A stretch of DNA of 64,000 bases from DASQFI01 sp963780895 (GTDB lineage: Bacteria; Acidobacteriota; Vicinamibacteria; Vicinamibacterales; SCN-69-37): contig CAWAEG010000007.1 of the NCBI GenBank assembly GCA_963780895.1, forward strand, positions 496,001-560,000, in the 5' to 3' direction. A program made the position numbers and the translations under genes. The notes beneath the pieces were generated by a model, which ran no database searches, was not told the DNA's origin, and was given only the letters and a program-made list of their open reading frames with translations. This document shows, in pieces, positions 20,401 to 28,644 of the stretch. Each line of letters opens with the position of its first letter. Within the stretch, counting starts at the first letter, position 1.

Positions 20401-21037
20401 CTCGCCGAACGATCGGCCGAACCGGTTTTCGATCGGGGCCAGCATGGAGTTGCCCTTTGGCCGCAACGGCGTCTGGGGCAAAGATTGGAACGGCGTGCTC
20501 GACGCGATCCTCGGCGGCTGGCGCGTCAGCGGGACGTACCAATATCAGTCCGGATTCCCGTTCACGTGGACCACCAGCACGTACTGGGATGCGTCATGCG
20601 GGGATCCGAAGAGCTTGCGGTCGAACATCGGCAAGTCGGTCGCCGGCGGCATCGCCGGTCTCGACGTGCCCGGGTGGGATGTCTCGTGCTTCTATTTCCA
20701 CGACGCCGCGGTGCAGACCAACGGCGTGGATGACATCGTCAAGCAACGCGCGGACACCCGCATCAACATGGGGAACACCGTGCGGTACTTCCCGTCGACG
20801 CTGCCAGACGTGCGCAGCCACCATCTGAATCTGATGGATATCGGGTTCGGCAAGAGGTTCGGGCTGCCGCACGGCGCAGACGTGCAAATCCGGATCGAGA
20901 TGATCAACGCACTGAACTACACCGTGCTGTGGAACCCTGGCCTGGCTCCGAGCGCTTCGAGCGGCCTGTTTGGCGTCATCAATCAGGATCGCAACAACCC
21001 GCGCGACATCCAGCTCGGGGTGCGGTTTACGTTCTAG
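17438..21037 (+). CDS. TonB-dependent receptor with N-terminal carboxypeptidase regulatory-like domain (pectin locus)
   Basis: The ATG at 17438 has AGGAG with 8-nt spacing; an ATG at 17414 is disfavoured. The 1199-aa protein has a signal peptide ending near PAEAQDF, a CarboxypepD_reg-like beta-sandwich (~24-110, GSIIGTIVDASGGLLPGVTVVI), a plug domain (~115-230) and a large outer-membrane barrel to a C-terminal aromatic residue (IQLGVRFTF). This is the Oar-like or SusC-like receptor common in Acidobacteriota. From its position between the catabolic enzymes and the secreted pectinases I infer import of pectin oligosaccharides across the outer membrane. No SusD-like partner is present. Confidence 0.9.
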   Translation: MTGGRGRCWVLCLVALVCVTIGTPAEAQDFRGSIIGTIVDASGGLLPGVTVVITHNETQVSQTVVTDGRGVYQALYLNLGMYTITATLQGFKKVVRPNNPVTIGDALRVDIELQAGGVSEVVEVTADTPLINTTTGVSGVTVDSKQIAQLPLGDGTAYMLTRLAPGIMDSSDLHFARPMDNGNLGGVVTNGVQGGNEFTIDGAPNLSNAKGVGFSPPSDAIAQFKVQTNAFDSQTGHTAGAVVNLALKSGTNSFRVQAGYFNRDSSRTKTPLLTERANGEKPTREYNRVTGTVGGPVIKGRTFFMFSTERLRDVQPEPSTFTVPTIKMRDGDFSEFPTAIYDPQTATLVNNAVTRTPFANNVIEPGRINPVAAAYAKLYPEPNQPGTTGNYFTNMLRPYDYHAFLGRVDHNITAANRMFANIYYNTREEDRYNWALGASNSPDGLINGFPVTRGFDYRSNTGVTGGWTSVRSNTTILDVRASMGKFGEYRDPASDFDPATLGFSPTAVQLMAGHPVMPLMTFGTFSTTNQNSTIASLGTQRSDWGEGFDRPMVTISVAPTLTKLWNTHTVRAGYDLRHQRWTVTSAGFPAGRFHFNGAYTRLNNSAPTNDRAQSFAQFLLGLPTSVTGAVATPGTSSSQFEIASLGEFTQMSQALFAQDDWRVGSRLTLNLGMRLEINGGMSEVDNRNLAGFDTTSANPTEAAAVAAYARNPIPQVPVADFDVKGGLLFADGPVNETKTKLLPRGGFSYLINKRTVLRGGVGLFSFDYFFENTNQTGYSQGTPVIVTNDNGLTFTGATLSNPIPNGTLQQPVGNALGLSSQLGQNLGTLYQPDREVPYYTRWEVSVQHELAHAWVASFTYLGSRGRNLPVARPINNIPIQYLSTSRSRDIPLEAVYSQNVPNPFAGLTPGGSFNGATVVRTQLMRPFPQFGTITVEQYDGSDRYEAASVQLDKRFKNSNSFTVQYTRSSTRDKLNHLNPADNILEDRISPNDRPNRFSIGASMELPFGRNGVWGKDWNGVLDAILGGWRVSGTYQYQSGFPFTWTTSTYWDASCGDPKSLRSNIGKSVAGGIAGLDVPGWDVSCFYFHDAAVQTNGVDDIVKQRADTRINMGNTVRYFPSTLPDVRSHHLNLMDIGFGKRFGLPHGADVQIRIEMINALNYTVLWNPGLAPSASSGLFGVINQDRNNPRDIQLGVRFTF

Positions 21038-21052
21038 CGGATGTAGGGCATG

Positions 21053-21074
21053 GGCCGGGGCTGGAGCCCCGGCC
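21053..21074 (+). terminator. GC-rich hairpin after the TonB receptor gene
   Basis: GGCCGGGGC and GCCCCGGCC form a perfect 9-bp stem with a 4-nt loop (TGGA). It lies 15 bp after the receptor stop and 24 bp before the pectinesterase start. No U-tract follows, so it is more likely an attenuator or mRNA-stability element than a strong terminator. Confidence 0.5.
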
Positions 21075-21098
21075 TACACCTCTCCGAGCTGGCTGAAG

Positions 21099-23177
21099 AT
21101 GGGCTTCCGATCTCTTTTCTGCCTTCTGCCGTTTGGCTTGTGCCTTCTCACGGCCGTTGTCTCGGCGCAGGCCGGCGATCAATCTCGTCCTGACGCCATC
21201 GTGGCTGCGGACGGTACCGGACAGTACCGCACCGTTCAGGAGGCGATTGCCGCGGCGCCCGCGACTCACGCGACGGGGCGCTGGGTCGTCCTGATCAAGC
21301 CCGGGTCGTACCGGGAAGTGGTCCACCTCCCGCGAGGCAAAGCGCCGCTCGCGCTGGTGGGCGAAGATCCATCGCGGACGACGATCACGTTCGACCGCAA
21401 GGCGAGTGACCTCGGTCCCGACGGCGCGGCGATCGGCACGTTTCGGAGCGCGACCGTGTTCATCGAGGGCGACGACGTCATCGTCGCGAACGTGACGATC
21501 GAGAACAGCGCAGGTCCCGTTGGCCAGGCGGTCGCGCTCCGCGTTGAAGGCGATCGGGTGGTGATCCGGAACTCGCGCGTGCTCGGCTGGCAGGACACGC
21601 TGCTGCTCAACCGGGGCCGGCACTATGTCGAGGACAGCTACATCGCCGGACATGTCGACTTCATCTTCGGCGCCGCAACCGCCTTTTTCTCCCGGTGCCA
21701 CGTGCACGCCTGGCGCGACGGGTATCTGACGGCGGCGTCGACACCCGCCGATCAGCCCTACGGATTCGTGTTTGCCGACGGCATCGTCTCAGGCGAAGCC
21801 GAGGTGCGAATGTACCTGGGCCGGCCCTGGCGCGACTTTGCGCAGACGACCTTTCTGAGAACGGTGATGGGCGCAGCGGTCGTCTCCGAGGGTTGGCACA
21901 ACTGGGATCGACCCGAGCGCGAGCGCACCGCGCGGTACTCGGAGTTCGGCAGCAGCGGACCGGGCGCGCTGAACCTTGCGCGCCGTGTTCGGTGGAGCCG
22001 GCTCCTCGAAGGTGGCGAGGCGGCCCGCCTTACCGTCGCGGCCGTGCTCGGCGGCGCGGACGGCTGGAACCCGCTCGCGACCGATCGGTATCCCTCATCG
22101 CGGCTGGCCAACGCGGCGCCGCTCCCGGGCCCGCCGGGCCCGGCGTCGGTGATTGCGGCCTGGCAGACTGGCGCCGTGACCTGGGACCGCATCCTGCAGC
22201 AGCCGGCCGCGTGGTACGGCAGTCAGGAGGCCGTGCAGACGGCCGAGAACGTGTTGCGATATCAGCGCCACACCGGCGGCTGGCCGAAGAACATCGACAT
22301 GGCCCGCCCCCTCAGCGACGCCGAGCGCGCGCAATTGACGGCCGACCGGCGGCTGGACGACTCGACGATCGACAACGACGCGACCGTGACTCAACTGCGG
22401 TTTCTGGCGCGCGTGCACGGATCCACGCGCGAGCCGCGGTTCCGCGACGCCCTCGTGGCCGGCATCACCTATCTGCTGAGCGCCCAGTACCCAAACGGCG
22501 GGTGGCCGCAGTACTCTCCGCTCCGCAAGGATTACTCGCGGTTCGTCACGTTCAACGACAACGCGATGATCAATGTCATGACGCTGCTCGGCGACGTTGG
22601 CGCCGGCCGGCCGCCGTTTGACACGCTCGAAGCGTCGCTCCGGGAACGCGCGGGCCGCGCGGCCGAGCGGGGCCGGCGGGTCGTACTACAGACCCAGATT
22701 CGCGTGAACGGACGGCTGACGGGATGGTGCCAGCAGTACGACGCGGAGACGCTCGCGCCGGCAGGCGCGCGCACGTACGAACATCCGTCGATTAGCGCGA
22801 TGGAGACAGCCGCGATCGTGGGCTACCTCATGCGCGAGACGCGACCCGACGCGGCGACGATTGCGGCCGTCGACGCGGCGATGGCCTGGATCGCGAGCGC
22901 ACAGATCAACGGGCTTCGCATCGAACAACGTCCCGATCCGGCCGGTCCGAACGGGTTTGACGTGGTGGCCGTGCCTGACAAAGGGGCTCCGCCGGTCTGG
23001 GCGCGCTTCTACGACATCGCGACCAACCGGCCGATGTTTTCCGGCCGGGACGGCGTCATCAAAGCCACGCTCGCCGAGATCGAGATCGAGCGCCGAACGG
23101 GGTACAACTGGTACGGGACCTGGCCCCAGGACGTGATCGACACGCAGTACCCCGCGTGGAAGCAACGAATCAAATGA
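21099..23177 (+). CDS. Secreted bifunctional pectinesterase (CE8) - pectate lyase (PL10) fusion
   Basis: ATG 21099 opens a signal peptide (MGFRSLFCLLPFGLCLLTAVVSAQA). Residues ~30-310 are a pectin methylesterase beta-helix: IVAADGTGQYRTVQEAI, GSYREVV, GWQDTLL (~163), HVDFIFGAATAFF (catalytic Asp, ~186) and YLGRPWRDFA (~239). Residues ~355-692 are a PL10-type lyase toroid: RYQRHTGGWPKNIDM, YPNGGWPQYSPL, FNDNAMINVM, GWCQQYD, PPVWARFYDIATNRPMFSGRDG and RRTGYNWYGTWP. One polypeptide would therefore demethylate pectin and then cleave polygalacturonate by beta-elimination to the unsaturated products handled by the cytoplasmic enzymes. It is probably periplasmic or surface-exposed. The stop overlaps the next ATG (ATGA). 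Confidence 0.9.
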   Translation: MGFRSLFCLLPFGLCLLTAVVSAQAGDQSRPDAIVAADGTGQYRTVQEAIAAAPATHATGRWVVLIKPGSYREVVHLPRGKAPLALVGEDPSRTTITFDRKASDLGPDGAAIGTFRSATVFIEGDDVIVANVTIENSAGPVGQAVALRVEGDRVVIRNSRVLGWQDTLLLNRGRHYVEDSYIAGHVDFIFGAATAFFSRCHVHAWRDGYLTAASTPADQPYGFVFADGIVSGEAEVRMYLGRPWRDFAQTTFLRTVMGAAVVSEGWHNWDRPERERTARYSEFGSSGPGALNLARRVRWSRLLEGGEAARLTVAAVLGGADGWNPLATDRYPSSRLANAAPLPGPPGPASVIAAWQTGAVTWDRILQQPAAWYGSQEAVQTAENVLRYQRHTGGWPKNIDMARPLSDAERAQLTADRRLDDSTIDNDATVTQLRFLARVHGSTREPRFRDALVAGITYLLSAQYPNGGWPQYSPLRKDYSRFVTFNDNAMINVMTLLGDVGAGRPPFDTLEASLRERAGRAAERGRRVVLQTQIRVNGRLTGWCQQYDAETLAPAGARTYEHPSISAMETAAIVGYLMRETRPDAATIAAVDAAMAWIASAQINGLRIEQRPDPAGPNGFDVVAVPDKGAPPVWARFYDIATNRPMFSGRDGVIKATLAEIEIERRTGYNWYGTWPQDVIDTQYPAWKQRIK

Positions 23178-25364
23178 CCCGGCTCGTGGTGTCGAGTGCG
23201 GTCGCGGTTCTGGCGGCGTTGGGACCGGTGCCGCGACCGGATCTCCAGACGCGCGCTCCGAATCCATCGCGAAGCGAAATCCTCGGTGCGATGAAACGTG
23301 CCACCACTTTCATGGTCGAACGGGTCAGCACGAACGGCGGATACGTCTGGGCGTATCTGCCCGACCTGTCGCGGCGGTGGGGCGAGATCGAAGCGCGTCC
23401 GTCGATCGTCTGGATCCAGCCGCCGGGCACCGCCACGATGGCCCACCTGTTCCTCGATGCGTACCACGCGACAGGCGACGAGTACCTACTACCTCGCCGC
23501 CGAGAAGGCGGCCGGCATCCTGACCTGGAGTCAGCATCCGTCCGGTGGCTGGAACTATGTGGCGGACCTCGCGGGGGATCGGTCGCTCCGCGACTGGTAC
23601 GCGAGCGTCGGAAAAAACGCGTGGCGCCTCGAGGAGTTTCAGCACTACTGGGACAACGCCACGTTCGACGACGTCGTGACGGTGGACGCGGCCAGGCTGT
23701 TGCTCCGTGTCTATCTTGAAAAGCGCGATCCGAAATACAAGCCTGCCCTCGACAAAGCCATTCAGTTCGTGCTCGACAGCCAGTATCCGATCGGCGGCTG
23801 GCCCCAGCGGTACCCGCCGAAAGCCGACTTCGTGCCGGACTACACGGCGTACATCACGTTCAACGATGACGTGGCCGCGGAGAACATCGAGTTTCTCCTC
23901 CAGTGCTACCAGACCCTGGGTGAGACACGCCTCGTGGATCCAATCCTGCGCGGGATGCAGGCGTTCATCGTGATGCAGCAGGGACCGCCGCAACCGGGCT
24001 GGGCGTTGCAGTACACGCCGGACTTCCAGCCGGCCGGCGCGCGCACCTACGAGCCGCGCGCGCTCGTCACGCACACGACCGCGCGGAACATCGAGCTCCT
24101 GGTCCGGTTCTACCGGCTGACCGGGGACCGGAAGTTCCTGGCGCGTGTCCCCGAGGCGATCGACTGGCTCGCGGGCCTCACGTTGCCGGCGGGCATCGCG
24201 CCGGCCGGCCGCACCCATCCGACGTTCGTCGAGATCGGCACCAATCGGGCGCTGTACGTGCACCGCGAAGGCTCGAACGTGATCAACGGCCGGTACTACG
24301 TGAACGACGACCCGGCGAAGACCATCGGGCACTACAGCGCGTTCCGGCGCGTCGATATCGCGGGCCTGCGAAAGTTGTACGACGAGGCCCGCGCCCTCTC
24401 GGCAGCCGATGCGACCAGGGGCTCGCCGCTCGTGGACCCGGCGGCCCCCGCACCGATGCGGTTCGTGGCGCTCGACCCGTCGGCGACCGAATCTCCGGCT
24501 GACGTGATCGGGAGCCTCAGGACAGACGGCGCCTGGATCGCGCCGCTCGAGTACATCAGCCACCCCTACCGTGGCGACGGACCCAAGGAGCGGCCCACGG
24601 GAGACTTCTCCCAGACTCACGTCGGCGACGACAGCGATACCTCTCCGTTTCCCAATACGAGCGTGCCTGGCATCTCGACGACGACGTACATCCGTCGGAT
24701 GACGGTCCTGATTCGCGCGCTCGAGGCGACGCCGGCACGAAGCTCGGGCGTCGGGGACCCGGACGGCAGCGTGACGTGGCGGCTCGACAATCTCACGTCG
24801 ATTGGCGGGCATCCGGCGAAACTTCTGGGCACGCCTCGCGTGGTACCCACCAGCGTGGGGCCGGTCATCGAGTTCAACGGACGCTCCGACGGCCTGGTGC
24901 TGGACACGAACCCGCTGAAAGGCCTGCGTCAGTTCACGCTCGAGGCGCAGTTCGAGCCGGCCGCCGATGGTCCGGAGGAACAGCGCTTTCTCCACGTCGA
25001 GGAGCACGAGACCGGGAACCGTGCGCTGCTCGAGACACGGATGTTGCCGGATCGGCGTTGGTGTCTGGATACGTTTCTCAATTCCGGTCCGTCGAGCCGC
25101 ACGCTGATCGATCGCGAGCGATCGCATCCGGCGGGGGAGTGGCACGCCGCGGCGCTCATGTATGACGGTGTCGAAATGACGCACTACGTCGACGGCAAGC
25201 GCGAAGCCGCGGGTCCGGTGACGTTCGCGCCGCACGGCGCCGGCCGTACCGCGCTCGGGGTGCGGCTGAATCAGGTGTCGTGGTTCAAGGGCCGTCTTCG
25301 GCTCGTGCGCGTCACGCCGCAGGCCTTGCCACTCGATCGTCTCCTGAAGAAACCTGGCAACTGA
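23174..25364 (+). pseudogene. Secreted PL10-like pectate lyase with C-terminal LamG-like domain, interrupted by a +1 frameshift near 23485
   Basis: The frame from ATG 23174 (overlapping the previous stop) encodes a signal peptide and the start of an alpha-toroid (NGGYVWAYLPDLSRRWGE, FLDAYHATGDEY). It is then lost, while the next frame carries YLAAEKAAGILTWSQHPSGGWNY onward. Removing one C of the CC at 23485-23486 restores GDEYYYLAAEK and a 729-aa protein. The catalytic region shows GGWPQRYPP, FNDDVAAENIEFLL and ARTYEPRALVTHTT, and the last ~200 residues resemble a concanavalin/LamG carbohydrate-binding fold. Without repair the front yields only a ~180-aa fragment. The break looks like an indel error or a very recent mutation because the rest is intact. 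Confidence 0.8.
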
Positions 25365-26965
25365 TGGCTCGCGCCATTCGCGGCGTCCTCGTCGCGTCCA
25401 CGTTCGCCGCGATGGCGCCCGTCCTGTTCGAGATGGCGCTGGCTCGCGCGCCGCAGTCGGCCGACGCGCCGGCGCAGGCTGCGTGGGCGCGCGGGATCGA
25501 AGGGCAGCGAAAGGCCGATCTCGGCAACGGATGGTTCCTCAATCCGATCATGGCCGGCGACCATCCTGACCCGACGGTACTCAAGGATGGCGACGACTAT
25601 TACATGACGTTCTCGTCGTTCGATGCCTATCCGGGGCTCGTGATCTGGCACTCGCGAGACCTGGTGAACTGGACGCCGATCGGCGCGGCGCTGACCCGGA
25701 ACGTGGGATCGATCTGGGCGCCCGACCTCGTCAAGCATCGCGGGCGGTATTACATCTACTTTCCAGCAGTCGGCCCGTACCGATCGAACTACGTCATCTG
25801 GGCCGATTCGATCCGCGGGCCCTGGAGCGATCCGATCGATTTGAAGGTCGGGCGCATCGACCCGGGCCACGCCGTCGGACCGGACGGCAAGCGGTTCCTG
25901 TTTCTGAGCAATGGCGAACTGGTGCCGCTCGCCGATGACGGACTCTCCGTCACAGGACCTTCAAAGCGGATCTACGAGGGATGGAAGTATCCGGAAGAGT
26001 GGGTCGTGGAGAGCTTCTCGCAGGAGGGGCCCAAGATCCTGAAGCGCGGCGACTATTACTACATGGTGCTTGCCGAAGGCGGCACCGCCGGTCCGCCCAC
26101 CGGCCACATGATCATTGCGGCACGGTCGAAGACGATCGAGGGGCCTTGGGAGAACTCGCCCTACAACCCCATCGTCCGGACACGGTCGGCAACTGAGCGC
26201 TGGTGGTCGAAGGGGCACGGCACGCTGGTCGAGGGCCCGACCGGCCGCTGGTTCATCATCTATCACGCGTACGAGAACGGCTTCTACACGCTTGGCCGCC
26301 AGACGCTGCTCGAGCCGATCGAATGGACGCCCGACGGCTGGTTCCAGACGGTCACGCCGGATCCCGCGCGTCCGATTTCCATGCCGGCGCGCAGCGCCGG
26401 AGCGCATGGTCAGGCGCTTTCCGACGACTTCTCGACGAACAAGATGGGCGTGCAGTGGGGGTTCTACGCCGGCACCGACGAGGATCGCGCGCGCGTGCGG
26501 TATGACAACGGTGCGCTCGTCATGCGCGCCAAGGGCAAGACGCCCGCCGATTGTGCGCCGCTCTCGTTCGTGGCGGGGGACCACGCGTACGAGGTTGAAG
26601 TGACGATCGATCCCGATCCGGACGCGACCGCCGGCGTGCTGTTGTTCTACAACCGCAGGCTGTATGCCGGCCTCGGCGTCTCGCCCACGCGATTCATCCT
26701 GCATCGCTATGGGACCGAGCGCTTGCTCGAGCGCCCGAGTGCGCTCGGGCGATCGCTCCGCATCCGGCTGCGCAACGACCGTCACATCGTCACGATCTCT
26801 TACAGTGCGGATGGCCGGGCGTGGACGCGGTTCGGCACCGCGATGGAAGTGTCGGGTTACCACCACAACGTGGCAGGCGAGTTCCTGAGTCTGCGTCCTG
26901 CCATCTACGCGGCGGGGGCCGGCGAGGTCCGTTTCCGCCAGTTCGTGTATCGCGCGATCGACTAG
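25364..26965 (+). CDS. Glycoside hydrolase family 43 protein (arabinosidase/xylosidase-like) with C-terminal beta-sandwich
   Basis: The ATG at 25364 shares one base with the preceding TGA. The 533-aa product has a signal peptide and a five-bladed propeller of the GH43 type (~55-350): GDHPDPTVLKDGDDYYMT with the catalytic base Asp, SIWAPDLVKHRGRYYIYF, VVESFSQEGPKILKRGDYYYM with a candidate acid Glu, and WSKGHGTLVEGPTGRWFIIYHAY. Residues ~365-533 form a beta-sandwich (DDFSTNKMGVQWGFYAG) typical of GH43 accessory domains. In this context it probably removes arabinose or related side chains from pectin. The exact linkage cannot be read from sequence. Confidence 0.88.
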   Translation: MARAIRGVLVASTFAAMAPVLFEMALARAPQSADAPAQAAWARGIEGQRKADLGNGWFLNPIMAGDHPDPTVLKDGDDYYMTFSSFDAYPGLVIWHSRDLVNWTPIGAALTRNVGSIWAPDLVKHRGRYYIYFPAVGPYRSNYVIWADSIRGPWSDPIDLKVGRIDPGHAVGPDGKRFLFLSNGELVPLADDGLSVTGPSKRIYEGWKYPEEWVVESFSQEGPKILKRGDYYYMVLAEGGTAGPPTGHMIIAARSKTIEGPWENSPYNPIVRTRSATERWWSKGHGTLVEGPTGRWFIIYHAYENGFYTLGRQTLLEPIEWTPDGWFQTVTPDPARPISMPARSAGAHGQALSDDFSTNKMGVQWGFYAGTDEDRARVRYDNGALVMRAKGKTPADCAPLSFVAGDHAYEVEVTIDPDPDATAGVLLFYNRRLYAGLGVSPTRFILHRYGTERLLERPSALGRSLRIRLRNDRHIVTISYSADGRAWTRFGTAMEVSGYHHNVAGEFLSLRPAIYAAGAGEVRFRQFVYRAID

Positions 26966-26966
26966 A

Positions 26967-27094
26967 GCGTTTTCGAGAAGCATGTAGCACGCTGCTGGCC
27001 TCAGCCGCACGCTCGCGCGCCTTCCGCTGAACAGACCGTCAGGTGCGCTGCGGCAAATTCGGCCTGCAGCCTGCTACACGCTTCTCGAAAACGC
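26967..27094. repeat. MITE-like element with inverted ends (128 bp)
   Basis: The left end, GCGTTTTCGAGAAGCATGTA (from 26967), pairs with the right end ending at 27094 over ~34 bp with four mismatches. The outer GCGTTTTCGAGA is shared with the element at 41961-42150. It begins 2 bp after the GH43 stop codon. No coding potential is seen. Confidence 0.7.
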
Positions 27095-27101
27095 ATCGCT
27101 C

Positions 27102-27246
27102 GCTGCTTGTCGCAAGGCCGCGTGATTGCCGCCTCCGCTGAAGCTACGGCGGGCCAAGGGGCCTGCCACGCGCCCGGCGGCGCGTGTACAAGAAGTCGCG
27201 CTCGCAAAGGTCGGGCTCCGGAACATGCTCCGCCGATCTCGAAAAC
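27102..27246 (-). repeat. Truncated inverted copy of the 41961-42150 MITE-like element
   Basis: Read on the minus strand, this segment matches 41961-42150 closely: GATCGGC, GCATGTTCCGG, CCCGACCTTTGCGAGCGCGA, the CGCCGCCGGGCGCGTGGCAG core, TAGCTTCAGCGGAGGCGGCA and ATCACG. It keeps one terminal TTTTCGAGATCGGCG (ending 27246) but has lost the other end, where it abuts the element at 26967-27094. This suggests nested insertion or recombination between related ends. Confidence 0.75.
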
Positions 27247-27284
27247 GCTTTAGCCGAACTGGAAAACGCTTCGCCCGGCCAGAC

Positions 27285-27566
27285 TTACCGCGGCGCCGAC
27301 TGGAACCCCGGCGACATGTAGAGGATCATCGGCGTCAGGTCCGGGAGGGGAGGATCGAGATGTGGCCGCTGAGTCGGCCGGTTGAACTGCCTCATTGACG
27401 GCAGAGCGTGGCGTTCATACCGGACGGGCGGCCCTTCGTATCCCGGAAGGTCGGATCGTGTCGGCGCGCCGACGGGCGGTCCGTAGCGATCGACGACGCA
27501 GATCGAGGTCGCGACGGCCAGCGCCGCGCCGGCCAGGAGCGCCCAACCCGATCGGGTCGTTCGCAT
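27285..27566 (-). CDS. Small exported or membrane-anchored hypothetical protein (93 aa)
   Basis: The ATG at 27566 has GAAGG upstream. It gives a basic start, one hydrophobic stretch (WALLAGAALAVATSICVV, ~8-25) and a short Pro/Arg-rich tail (GPPVGAPTRSDLPGYEGPPV, HLDPPLPDLTPMILYMSPGF). The low-complexity tail and lack of recognised motifs prevent a functional call. It lies between the MITE-like cluster and the tRNA-Gly flanking repeat, an unstable neighbourhood. A longer in-frame extension upstream runs through repeat and tRNA sequence and is rejected. Confidence 0.5.
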   Translation of the reverse strand: MRTTRSGWALLAGAALAVATSICVVDRYGPPVGAPTRSDLPGYEGPPVRYERHALPSMRQFNRPTQRPHLDPPLPDLTPMILYMSPGFQSAPR

Positions 27567-27585
27567 AGGTAACCTTCGGGATATT

Positions 27586-27783
27586 AACAGACGCTCGGCT
27601 TCTGCTCGCTTCGCGAGCTGCTTCGGCGAGGCAGGCTGAGTGAGCGTGCAAGGGGTCTGGGGACGAAGCTCTAACAGAAGCGAACGAGCGAAGCGAGCCC
27701 GGCGGAGCGGAGCGGGGATCATGGGGTCCCCGCGAGCGACGCCGTCGGGGGGTCTGCGGGGGCGAAGCCCCCCAGATGAATTT
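27586..27783 (-). repeat. tRNA-Gly 3'-flanking composite repeat
   Basis: Downstream of tRNA-Gly (minus strand) come a GGGGGCTTCGCCCCC hairpin, then a GGGGACCCCATGATCCCCGC segment, then GAGCTTCGTCCCCAGACCC and CAGCCTGCCTCGCCGAAGCA with GCTCGCGAAGCGAGC. The same modules follow tRNA-Cys at 28645-28935, and part of them sits inside kduI at 13109-13206. The first hairpin could end the tRNA transcript. Confidence 0.75.
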
Positions 27784-27858
27784 TGGAGCGGGAAACGGGA
27801 TTCGAACCCGCGACTTCGACCTTGGCAAGGTCGCACTCTACCACTGAGTTATTCCCGC
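27784..27858 (-). tRNA. tRNA-Gly(GCC)
   Basis: On the minus strand the gene starts GCGGGAATAACTCAGTGGTA, has anticodon loop TTGCCAA (anticodon GCC), and T-arm GCGGGTTCGAATCCCGT. The acceptor ends TTCCCGC pair with GCGGGAA, and discriminator T is followed by an encoded CCA (27784-27786). Confidence 0.97.
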
Positions 27859-27952
27859 CCTCGTCAGATTCCTGAGTGTACACAACGACCGGCTGACCGG
27901 GCAAATTCCCCCATCTTGGACCGTTTTCCAGATCGGTGTCGCGTGCCCTGAG

Positions 27953-28429
27953 CTATTTCTTCGGCGGCGGGGCGGCCTGTGTTTCCTGGTGAAACACCGA
28001 CCGCCAGCCGTTGGCGCGTTTGTGCCACACCGACGACGAGTAGAGAGGGCTTGGAAGCGGCTGGCCCATGAACGTGCCCGTGCCGGTCCAGGTGTACGTG
28101 ACGACGACGGTGTTCGGGTCGATCCAGAGGTAGTTGAAGTCGGTGAGCTTCTGTTCGCTGATTTTCAGGTCGAGCGCGGGGAGCTCTCTGAGCAAGTCGG
28201 CGGTGGGTGAGACGCCCATCATGTCCACGCCGATCGCGTCGTCGGCGATCATGCTCTTCAGGAACGCGGCGTCGCGCTTGCCGAATGCCTCGAGGATCTT
28301 GATCTCGTTGTTCATCAGCGTCTTCTCGATCGCGGCGCGATCGGGCGGCGCCTGCGCCTCGAGCATGGGGCTCGAACCCGAAACAGAGAAGAGCGTGACG
28401 ACGAGCATGGCGACCAGCGGATGCTTCAA
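27953..28429 (-). CDS. Secreted NTF2-like (DUF4440/SnoaL-type) protein
   Basis: The 158-aa product has a signal peptide (MKHPLVAMLVVTLFSVSGS) and one NTF2-like cone domain: DRAAIEKTLMNNEIKILEAFGKRDAAFLKSMIADDAIGVDMMGV, then LKISEQKLTDFNYLWIDPNTVVVTYTWTGTGTFMG and SSVWHKRANGWRSVFHQETQA. This helix-then-curved-sheet order is the DUF4440 pattern. These proteins bind small ligands or act as isomerase-like enzymes, and no catalytic residue can be assigned. It is a probable periplasmic protein standing alone between two tRNA genes. Confidence 0.8.
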   Translation of the reverse strand: MKHPLVAMLVVTLFSVSGSSPMLEAQAPPDRAAIEKTLMNNEIKILEAFGKRDAAFLKSMIADDAIGVDMMGVSPTADLLRELPALDLKISEQKLTDFNYLWIDPNTVVVTYTWTGTGTFMGQPLPSPLYSSSVWHKRANGWRSVFHQETQAAPPPKK

Positions 28430-28567
28430 AGTGTTCCTCCTCGGATGAGCGCGAAAGTGACCGTCGATTGAACGCTCGACGGAGCCCGGTTGTCAACAGC
28501 GGCTGGTGTAAACTGAAAGGTCTCGATCGGGCGCATGGTTCCGCCATGCGCGGTCATGGACGAGAAC

Positions 28568-28638
28568 GGCGCCGTCGCCAAGCGGTAAGGCAGAGGTCTG
28601 CAAAACCTCCATCCCCGGTTCGATTCCGGGCGGCGCCT
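28568..28638 (+). tRNA. tRNA-Cys(GCA)
   Basis: GGCGCCG pairs with CGGCGCC as the acceptor stem. The anticodon arm GAGGT-CTGCAAA-ACCTC gives anticodon GCA, the T-arm is CCCGGTTCGATTCCGGG, and the discriminator is T. CCA is not encoded directly after it. Confidence 0.97.
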
Positions 28639-28644
28639 AACCAA

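Noticed and set aside
27567..27836. N-terminal extension of the small protein at 27285-27566
   Set aside because: It would translate repeat and tRNA-Gly sequence; the ATG at 27566 has its own ribosome site and hydrophobic segment.
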